Part shown: positions 55,945-64,000 of the stretch, one piece after another
Position numbering within the stretch: position 1 is the stretch's first letter
How the letters are laid out: every line of letters starts with the position of its first letter
NCBI GenBank assembly: GCA_025765615.1
Contig: JAIVFJ010000022.1
Coordinates: forward strand, 372,001-436,000
DNA: 64,000 nt
Reading direction: 5' to 3'
Source of the DNA: Zopfochytrium polystomum
Lineage: Eukaryota; Chytridiomycota; Chytridiomycetes; Chytridiales; Chytridiaceae
Translations under genes and position numbers: made by a program
The notes under the pieces: generated by a model
What the model saw: the letters and a program-made list of their open reading frames with translations, nothing else
Database searches by the model: none
What the model was told of the DNA's origin: nothing

Positions 55945-56782
55945 GCTGTTTTCTCAGGACGATTATGTGTGCCAAGTTTGAAAGGATTTCGTTGGATTTT
56001 GGGTGTGTTGTGAAGGTGGTGTTGCAGCAGATGAAAAGTTGGTTTGTTAGCTTGGTGTGTGTCAGGTAGGGGGGTGGTCGTTGTCTCCAATTGGGGACAA
56101 AAAATCAAAAATTAATGGTGAGGGTTGGAGGTAATCTGGTGACCCTGAATGGAAAAAGTGGGCGCTTATCGCAAAGGAGAGTGATTTTGGGATCCCGTTG
56201 GTGACAGTTGTGTAGTCCGGAAGCAGGCCTTTCGAATGATAGCTTGGGATTGGCTGGGGGAGGTCTGGAAGGCCAGCAAATTGAGGTTGAAGTTGGAAAA
56301 GTGGTTGCCAACTTCAGAGGTGGTGTACGCAACGTAGGAGCGTCGGATCCAAGATCAGGTGGGTTCGTTGGAAAGAGGACATCGAGAGCTTTCCAATGGT
56401 AGTAACAGAATTGCTGTACGATGTCTGTAGCGTCCGTGATCGATCCCCAAAGTTGGCAGATCTGAAAAGCGTACAGGCTCTTCTACTGATTGGATCTTGT
56501 TGAAATCAAGGGGGAAGTGATTGGGATGGGTAACAGTTTTGTATGAAAGATTTCGTTGGGCTGGATTGTCTATGGGTTGTGCTGCTGTGGTGATGGGTGG
56601 AGTACAATACTGAAGGTGGTGGTGGTGGGAGGTTGATCTTGGCTTCTGTCAGTCTTGTGTTTGTCTTTATACAAAACTGTTACAAGGACCATCACTTGCA
56701 AAATGCTGCAAGTCATCCTTGCAGAGCAGTATCAGGTCAAAGCTCCTGCACACTGCTTACACCAAAAGACCTATAACTAACA

Positions 56783-57026
56783 GAACCTTCTGGAACCTTC
56801 TTTGCTTTTCTGACTTGTCTTGTTGTCATTGGTATCATTGGTATCATTGTATTACTAATTGCTCTTTCTGGAACTTTCTTTGAGTCTTGACAAGGAAGAC
56901 TCCCAAAGGGTATAAAAGGGGGATGGGGGACCTGTCCCATCCCTCAAGTGAATTATTGTTTCCAATTCAATCATCACTCCTCTCAGTTCCTTGTCTGCCT
57001 TGCCCTGTCCTGCCATGTTCCTGACA
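56783..57026 (+). mobile_element. Gypsy 3' LTR, right part
   Basis: Resumes at the duplicated GAACC and runs to CCTGACA. Together with 50213-50279 minus one copy of GAACC it totals 306 bp, close to the 308-bp copy at 8465. Confidence 0.93.
56911..56918 (+). promoter_or_regulatory. TATA box of the gypsy LTR
   Basis: TATAAAAG within the LTR, a likely core promoter for the element. The copy at 8659 reads TATAAGAG, and the one at 29210 reads TAAAAAAG, so it is degraded there. Confidence 0.55.
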
Positions 57027-57043
57027 CGTTGGAGGCGGGAATT

Positions 57044-58333
57044 CTATAAAGAAGGATCACTAGTGTTAGCAGGTGATGGAGCAGAGGCATTGACATACTT
57101 GTCTTTGACTGCCTGCTTAGCTGCAGCAAGCTCAGGGCAGTTTGAAACAAACTGACCAGGCTTGTCACAGAGGTGGCAGGAGCCAGAGGGCTCACAGGAC
57201 TGCAAGCACTGCTGGGAGAGAGAAGTCTCATGCATCGCTGGGGGCCGTGCGCTGCCATACATGGTTTCCTCCTCTGCAGTGTAAGTGCAGCGGGGGCAGG
57301 ACAAAGGAGTGACAGGCCGTTCAGTGCGGACAGCAGAGGAGCGGCCACAGAGTGAGTCGACTTCAGCACGCAGAGCATTGAACTCAGACCGACCAGGAAG
57401 GTTGGTGAGAGAGAGCATGTTGAGGCGCCGGGCAAGGTCGTTGGCTGTGACGCAGTGATCCAAGTAATTAAACTGGCCAGCCACAGTTGGGATGAGATCG
57501 TGTTAGATGACCTCTTGAAGGGCTTGGTTGGTGCAAGATTCAACCAACTGCTTCTTGATGCCACGCTGGCCGTGAGGCTCTGACTGGTGTGAGTTGAGGA
57601 TCTCGAGATCGGTCAAGGTAGCGGCAGGAGAAGTGGCCAATGGGGACCAGGTGTAGTCACAGAATGCAGAGTCAATTGTTGTTTCAGAATCAAGGCCAAA
57701 GTGTTGATCGTACATGGCCTTGAAGGTTGTCCAGGTAAAGGAGGAGAGGCTCCCTCGGATGCACATGAAGAACTGGGAGCCTTTTGCTGTCAGAAAGGTG
57801 CTTGCGTTGAGCATGTGCTCAAAGAAGCTGCTGGTGTCCCAGAAAAGCGGTTCGTATGTGGAAGCGTCAACAGGTTAGAGGACCAGACGCGCCAAGCAGC
57901 TGAAGACGTGGGAACGGAAGTTCAGCAGCGGTGGGATATCAGTATTGCGATCTGACTGTAAGAGTGGTGGGATGGCATGGTGTTTGCACATGTCTTTGAC
58001 AACACAGTAGTCGATATTCCTGTTTGGACCACCATTGCCAAAACCAGCGAAGGGACTGACGGGTTCGAGGGTCTCATCATGTGCCATGGGGTCGGGAATC
58101 AGTGGCACGCTTCTCCTGATGGCGTGGGTGGTCGTGTGGCAAGGCGACATTGACATGGGTGTCTGTGGTGTCTGCGGAGGCACAACTCCAGGTGGGGACA
58201 CATAGGGGACATGTGTGCCATGGGGTGGTGCAAGTGATCGACGATACAATGTCTCGACTGGGGGACGAGTGGGGCTGGCAGAGTGGGCAGCTGGAACTCG
58301 AGCAGCAGTGGATGGGGCCACTCCAATAGGCAA
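57044..58333 (-). pseudogene. Retrotransposon gag relic of another lineage
   Basis: Minus-strand frames in three pieces with frame changes near 57.5 and 57.85 kb. A Pro-rich N-terminal part, a helical capsid-like part (FKAMYDQHFGL, RRLNMLSLTNLPG) and a C-terminal cysteine motif CHLCDKPGQFVSNC that looks like a CCHC knuckle without its His. No protease, integrase or RT is attached. It is unlike the copia gag at 55 kb. Confidence 0.65.
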
Positions 58334-59190
58334 GAAGCCTTTCCCATCCGATCAACGAGCCTCTTCCATTGATCGACAACAACAGCCGCTTGCTTCAAGT
58401 CCAACTGTCGTCTCCACTGTTGTGAGATAACTTGCCTTTTGAAAGCGCCATTCCAATAGGAAAGAATCCTTTTTCCATCGATCGATTAGCCTTCACCATC
58501 ACCGAGTCACCCACAGCCTGGGCTGAGCACCACCCAGGGCTGAGTACCAGCCTGGGCTGTGCACCACCTTGGGCTGAGTACTTTGTCTGGGCTGAGTACC
58601 ACCAGGAACCAATTTACAGCTTGTTTGAGAAACAGTTGCTTGTAAATTGGTTTGGATGTTTCCAAATCAGGAAGCTTGTTTGGGAAACAAGCCGCTTCTT
58701 TCCTTGTTTTTAGAAATCCAATGATTGGTGCAATCTCTGGTGAGCTCAGTTTGTATCTCACTTTTAGAAATGAAGTGATTGGTGCAATCCCTGATTCCTA
58801 AATGCCTGTTGCATTGCTCAGATTGCACAGCACAGCAGAGGGCGGAATTCCAGATCAGGGAGCTGAATTCCGATGCAGAGAGCGGAATTCCGGAGCATGG
58901 GGCAGTGGTACACTGCTTCTGCATGCTTGCTGTGCTGTGTTACATGTGCAGAGTGCGTAGTTTGAGTGTTTTTGTGCATGTTCTAATTGCATTGTTCCTA
59001 CCGGTAGGATGAACTAAGCTAGAACAACAGCTGCCTTTGCCTATCTCTTTTTATTGAGAACAGATTAGCCCTTCTGAGCGCCCCATTCAAGTATTGAATC
59101 TACTGAGCCCTTCAAACACCCCATCCAATGTGATTGGATGGGGTTCTCAAAGGGATCATCAGTAACGGTGTAGTGTACCCCGTGGGTCGA
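58334..59190. repeat. Minisatellite-like and short-repeat DNA
   Basis: About five copies of a unit around GGGCTGAGTACC(A) lie at 58515-58605. A TTTTAGAAAT...GATTGGTGCAATC unit occurs twice (about 58708 and 58762). GCGGAATTCC-like units occur at 58838-58895. No gene is seen. Confidence 0.65.
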
Positions 59191-61198
59191 ATCTCAACAA
59201 CTTTCGCTGCCGTACCTGGACCACTTCATGTTCAATTGGTGCTAGTTCTGTGGAAGGCTGTCGTTCAGCTGCTGCTGCTGGTGCTGGTTCTGGGAATTGA
59301 TCCACACGAACATTGGCTTCACAAAGGAGGTTGGCGATGTTTTGTTCAGTTGATGTAAGGTGTCTTTGCTGAGTAGTGGTGTAAGCTGATGAACGAGGTC
59401 CTGAGCGATATCCTCTGCTGCTGAAGTGCTGAGGCGAGGGAAACTGTCTTCTGCAACCACAAGGTCATCCATTCAATGAGTGATTACTCTACCAGTGCTG
59501 ATGTCAATCAAATGAGCGATGGAACAAGCAATGTTTCCAATGTAAATTGCTGGTCGAGCGCGTTCTGCAAGCTTTTAAACTGATGCGTTTGTCCATATTA
59601 CTTTACTGTAATGTGATACACACATCCTGAGCCAAAAACTCTAAATTGACTGATGCATGGAGGGAATCCAAGAAGCGTTTCAACTGGGGACAGTAATCCT
59701 CGGCTGAGGACAAGAAGTGTATTGATGATATCTACTGCATGTCGAATCTCGTATCCCCACCACTACCATGGTGAACCAGCATGTAGTAGAAGGGATCATG
59801 TGACATCCATGACTGTTCGAACTGCTTGCTCTGCTTTCCCATTCAGCTCAGGTGTATGAGGTGGACTGACTTCAATGGGGATACCGCGTGATGCACCGAA
59901 ACGGTTAAAAGCGAGCAAATTCAGTTCCCCACCATCAAAGCAGACGCCCTTTACACGAACATCCCTAATTGTCTCCAATTTTTGGATGATCTTAATGGCC
60001 TCTGGTAGTGCTTCTGACTTTCTCTGAAGGTTTGTCGACCAGAGATAATTACTTGCATAGTCAATGGCAATGATAGCAAAGCCATATTGTCCTTGAAACT
60101 TCGGTTTAACTTCCACTACATCAAAGGCCAAATGTCTGCCTGGTAGTTTATCTGGAGGATCTGTATGTGGAATAGTAGCACGAGTCTGTTTGGCAATAAT
60201 GCAGGCCTTGCACGGTTCTTCAAGCAAGTCCAGCATAATGTCAGGAAAGTCAGCACATGTGTGGCGCTTCATTGCCCAGTAGTCTTGCAAAAGGGATATG
60301 GCGAAGGCGTTCATGCATGCGCTGAGTGTTTGGAGCTTTGCTGTTGAGAAAGGCTGTGCGTATACTGAGTGTATCAACTGGTTCTGCTGAGCTGAAGAGG
60401 TTGTAAAGTTGCTGGCGCAATGTGCAATAAATCGTTTGCTGTAGTTGAAGTTGGGGTTTGCTGCTGTTGGGAACCATTGGAGACCATGTCTTAGAATCCC
60501 AATCGCTGTTCTGGAGATGAAGTGCTTGGTTTTCAGGTATCTGCTGGTGTGAAGGGTTTGGTTGCTGGAGGAAGAGTGCATTTGGATTTGCTGGTGGTCG
60601 ATGCTGTTGCTGTTGCTGCAATTGCTGAAGAAATGTGTTGGCACACTGTTGAGCAACGTGACCATAGCCTCCACACGCATGACATTGGACTCCAAAAGAC
60701 TGTTGCTGTGCTGGGTACCAACTCCCCCAAGGGACACGCCATTGAAGTAACCTGTTGCTGTTCCATGTGAACTTAGTCCTCACAACATTCCTCGCCCTCA
60801 GCCAAAACCACCATATGGGTGTGGTGTGTACTGTTGGGACTGAGAGGTTTGGTACTGCAGGGTTGTTGGGCGGATATTAAGATATGGATGGTACTGCTGA
60901 GATTTTTGGTAACTGCCACGACCACGGGGTTGACTATAGTGTACTTTTGGCTGAATAATTACATTTGCTGTTGGTGTAGTAACTTCTGGAATGGCTGTTG
61001 TCAGGTCCCGCTCCTGTTGTACTGCAAGTCGATCCCGCCTCTCATCATATGTGTTTTGGCAGGTGGTAGATTTAAATAAGGTGATTAGTTTAGTCAATGA
61101 TGAGACAGAAGTAATAGGATTCCCTGAAAACATAAACGTGTTGGCAACACCCATATCGATTAGCGTGTTGTTCATGAAAGAATTCGCTATGATGGCTG
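59191..61198 (-). pseudogene. Truncated copia relic (gag end, zinc knuckle, integrase)
   Basis: Minus strand: the C-terminal half of gag (VTTPTANVIIQPKVHYSQ), a CCHC knuckle (CHACGGYGHVAQQC), then no protease, then the pre-integrase motif (CKACIIAKQTRATIPHTD) and integrase core (HLAFDVVEVKPK, SPPHTPELNGKAEQAVRT). Several stops and frame changes are present after 59.8 kb. The same family as 50280-56782 but clearly diverged. Reverse transcriptase is missing, and the 5' gag end is cut at 61198 by another element's LTR. Confidence 0.88.
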
Positions 61199-61403
61199 AT
61201 TGATGGGTTGGGCTGCTGTGGTGTACACTACTGAAGGTGGTGGTGGTGGGAGGTTGATCTTGGCTTCTGTCAGTCTTGTGTTTGTCTTTATACAAAACTG
61301 TTACAAGGACCATCACTTGCAAAATGCTGCAAATCATCCTTGCAGAGCAGTATCAGGTCAAAGCTCCTGCACACTGCTTACACCAAAAGACCCAAAACTA
61401 ACA
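61199..61403 (-). mobile_element. Copia-family LTR, internally shortened
   Basis: Matches 50280-50518 across GGTGGTGGTGG and TTTATACAAAACTG but lacks about 34 bp near its low-coordinate side. It is followed by the polypurine-tract complement CTCCCCCCTAAG, so it is the 3' LTR of the copia relic to its right. It sits inside the gag of the relic to its left. Confidence 0.85.
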
Positions 61404-63700
61404 CTCCCCCCTAAGCTGTGGGCAGGAGCAAAGGCCAGCACAGAGGAAAACCTTCAGCCATAGTCAACTTAAGGAAACCGTACACCGGAGAAAGAAGAAT
61501 CACAAACAGGTATGACTGGCCATCAGATGGCAGAACAGAAAGGACAGACTGCACTAACAAGAAATGGATGGGGGCACATATTGAACTTCAGAGGTAAAAG
61601 AAAATGAGTCAAAGTAATGAAAAGGAACAAAGAAGAAAACAGCTTCACAGATAAGAAAAAATGAATCAGAGGAAGGAGAAGAAACAAAGGCCCAATGCGA
61701 CTCAAATGGTATTCACTGAGAATAGCTGAGAGGGATTTTGTGATATTGTCCGCAGGCTGTTCTCCTCCAGCAATCCATTCAAGCTGTACTACCTTTGTAC
61801 CACGAGTTCTCAAATTTTGTGATTCTTTACCATGATATGCTTTGACCTATTGGTGTAAAGATCATTTGAGCTGAGGTTGATCACATCACTGTCAGTGTAG
61901 ATGACAAGAGGAGTTGGAGACGGAAGTTGAAGTGCTGAGTAGAGTTAGGAGAGTGCCTTAAGCTCTTGTCCTGGTTCAGGCACAGCGACATATTCAGCTT
62001 CCTGCAGTGGCAGCATGACAGTGCTGCTCCAAACAGATGTCCAACTAATAGCTGTTCCTCCAAATAAAACATAGTAGCCAAGCTGCGATTTCCCATCGGA
62101 GTGGACACCATGGGCAGTGTTGGAGTAACTGGCTATGTTTGGATCCTTGCTGAAGGCACCACGATATGAAACTGCTGGGGCAAGGTCTGGTTGCCTGTGT
62201 GTTGCAAGGTAGTTGATGCCGTCATGCATTGCCTGGTACAGTCTCTGATCTGCAGTTGCTTTGTCAATCCTGTGTGGCTGAAGATTGAGAGACGACTGGG
62301 GGGAAGGCCAGTTACTGCAGTGCGGTTGTTGATAATGTTTGCATGGCACTGAATTAACTCCTTGCTATACTTTCTTGTGTAAGAAGATTCTGTCATGTTG
62401 ATGTTCCAGCTGCATATTGAGGATGGTTTTCATTGCTCCCATTTCGCAGAGTATGTAAAAAGATTAGGCAAGGCAATGGCGGAAGAAGTTTTTGTCAGAA
62501 TCACCAAAAACAAATATTGTTAACTTAGCTTGCGTTGTGGATGATGAGTTAATCTGACAAAGGAGGATGCAGAAATCCCAGACGATTGCACTTTCCTGTC
62601 AACTGTTTGATTTTGGTGGCTGTTAGCAGTCAGTGCTGTCAGGAACAGAGCAGGACACGACAAGGCAGAGAAGGAACATTTGAGAGTCTTCCTTGTCAAG
62701 ACTCAAAGGAAGTTCCAGAAAGAGCAATTAGTAATACAATGATACCAATGATAACACGACAAGTCAGGAAAGCAAAGAAGGTTCCAGAAGGTTCCACAAG
62801 GTTCCATGAAGGAATGTTCTAGAAGGTTCCGGAGGTTTCCAGAGCGTGATTCATAACAAGTGCGGCGGTAATGAACTGCTCGATGCAGATTTGGCATATA
62901 AAATATGCTGTTGAGGTATGTGTTGCTGATATCCACTGTGCCAGTGTCCCAGTTGATTCAGGCAGCCATTTCAGTGAGTTAACAAAGACTATTGATTAGG
63001 ACAAGAGGTGGGTGAGTATTCTGAATATAAATGCAATGACACTAAGTGGGGCCCTTAGCCATGAGCTGTGCATAGAAGCACTCAATGCTGCTGTCTTCAC
63101 AAAGTTTGACCTTGTAGGCCCATTTGTTCCAGGTTTTGTTGACATTCGTGGGTTGTTCAATGACTTCAAAAGCTGTCTGCACATATACATGGGTCTGGGC
63201 AAGGTGTGCTTGTCGAACACAGTTGGCCTGAATGTGTACACTGAAGGTAAGAAGTTTGTGGTGGATTCCAAACTTTAAAGTGCTATGTTTGTTTTGTGGT
63301 TGTAGAGAAATAGAATCTACTTGTGATGGTTTTAACTTTAAGAAACTTTAGGGAAAATTAGTTCAGATTTTCTAAGATACCATGCACGCAAAAGAAAGCA
63401 CAAGAGAAAACTCTGCACAGGTGAGCCTTCCGCACGATGCTGGTCTGGGCTCCCCCCAGTACCGTATGAGGCGAGGCGACCACTCCCCCATACACAGCTT
63501 GCCCTCAACGCTTTCCCCCGCATCTCGCCTGGGCACATCAGGAGAATAACTGTCTCCTGGTTGGTACTCCTTGCGGAATGGGCTCCCTGCTCAGGACTCC
63601 ACCTCCTCTGACACAGGTCCAGGCTACACTAGCCTACAAGCTGAGACTTCGGTGTTTGTGGGCCTTCGGTTGATTTACATTGCCGGTCTGCCACTGATGA
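61404..63700 (-). pseudogene. Third copia relic (RNase H and reverse transcriptase)
   Basis: Minus strand: RNase H at 61.7-62.35 kb (WIAGGEQPADNITKS, EAEYVAVPE) and reverse-transcriptase remnants at 62.35-62.6 and 62.86-63.28 kb, all frame-broken. From about 63290 it holds the intron-like spacer also seen at 52484. The RT is interrupted by a solo LTR at 62637-62858. The rest of the element lies beyond the window. Confidence 0.85.
62637..62858 (-). mobile_element. Gypsy-family LTR, inverted, with AGTGC target duplication
   Basis: Starts TGTCAGGAAC and ends TTCATAACA (reverse complement of the family LTR). It is flanked by AGTGC on both sides (62632-62636 and 62859-62863). It is shorter than its siblings because an internal block around the TATA region and the AATTCACTTGAGGG segment is missing. 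Inserted into a dead copia RT. Confidence 0.9.
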
Positions 63701-64000
63701 AATCCCACCCAGGACTGGAGGGACTTGGTGTATGTGGGGATGAAGAGAGAGAGAGAGAGAGAGAGAGAGCAGTGATGATGGAAAAGGGAGAGGAGTGAGA
63801 GGATGGAGAGAGGAGAGAGGAGTGAGTGGGCAGAGATGGAAGAGAGAGCAAATGGAGGAAGAGAGATTGGCTTGTTTTGCACTGGATTCTGTCAAAGCAG
63901 CAAGGAGGGGGTTGGATTCCTTGTTTGATCTCTGTGAGAGGTTGCTGCTTTTATACTCCTGCAGGTTGGAGCCATCAGAAAACAGAGAGAGCAGTGGGCT
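63701..64000. repeat. GA-rich terminal stretch with (AG)n microsatellite
   Basis: An (AG)n run at about 63746-63769 and further GA-rich sequence to 63870. No coding feature is seen up to the window end. Confidence 0.6.

Larger units (their letters stand above)
50280..56782 (-). mobile_element. Nearly full-length Ty1/copia element, minus strand
   Basis: Two LTRs of 239 bp (50280-50518 and 56544-56782) bound the element; both carry GGTGGTGGTGG and TTGTCTTTATACAAAACTG. A 5-bp GAACC duplication flanks it. Read on the minus strand the order is gag, protease, integrase, reverse transcriptase, RNase H, which is the copia order. A polypurine tract (minus strand TTAGGGGGGAG) lies just inside the 3' LTR. 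Frameshifts in gag, at protease-integrase and RT-RNase H make it non-autonomous as it stands. Confidence 0.95.

Noticed and set aside
1..64000. CRISPR array, bacterial operon or defence system
   Set aside because: Spliceosomal introns, LTR retrotransposons and eukaryotic gene families show nuclear eukaryotic DNA; the repeat arrays lack unique spacers of constant size.

Overview
The window is eukaryotic nuclear DNA, most likely from a zoosporic (chytrid-like) fungus with a repeat-rich genome. The gene content is fungal: an SREBP-type bHLH regulator, ATG13, cytochrome c1, an OPT oligopeptide transporter, an ER/vacuolar M28 peptidase, a WSS1-like protease and ribosomal protein eL14. Introns are short (mostly 45-100 nt, GT...AG). 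A CFAP418/C8orf37 homologue, a protein of ciliated or flagellated cells, argues against a non-flagellated dikaryan. The species assignment is inference.

Layout: 1-2.6 kb is GC-rich low-complexity DNA with one possible WD40 repeat. 2.6-5.9 kb is an M28 peptidase of the ERMP1/Pff1 type (+). 5.9-10.0 kb holds repeats, a palindromic pair of LTRs and a Ty1/copia relic. 11.0-23.2 kb is a minus-strand block: an unknown multi-pass membrane protein, cytochrome c1, SREBP and an OPT transporter. 23.2-32.4 kb has no convincing gene but holds a long inverted repeat, a solo LTR carrying a nested insertion, a covarying hairpin array and a tRNA-derived SINE with a perfect 16-bp target duplication. 32.7-46.8 kb is a compact gene island: SPRY protein, CFAP418, ATG13, eL14 (all +), WSS1-like (-), cyclin (+) and an unknown secretory protein (-). 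47.1-64 kb is nested retrotransposons.

The nesting can be read directly. A chromodomain Ty3/gypsy element with a deleted reverse transcriptase abuts a broken GH3 beta-glucosidase. Its 3' LTR is split by a 6,503-bp copia element with two 239-bp LTRs and a 5-bp GAACC duplication. Further copia relics lie to the right, one hit by a gypsy-family LTR with an AGTGC duplication. The gypsy LTR family also supplies the copies at 8.5 kb and 29 kb.

The host genes are mostly housekeeping: sterol sensing, autophagy initiation, respiration, translation, DNA-protein crosslink repair, peptide uptake and flagellar biology. They are not an operon-like system. The least explained items are the hairpin array, the 0.5-kb intron-like spacer conserved between two copia copies, the 101-codon ORF that begins at the eL14 start codon and reads through intron 1, and the very tight gene spacing (48 bp between SPRY and CFAP418). 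All exon boundaries were inferred by eye from frame continuity and splice consensus.
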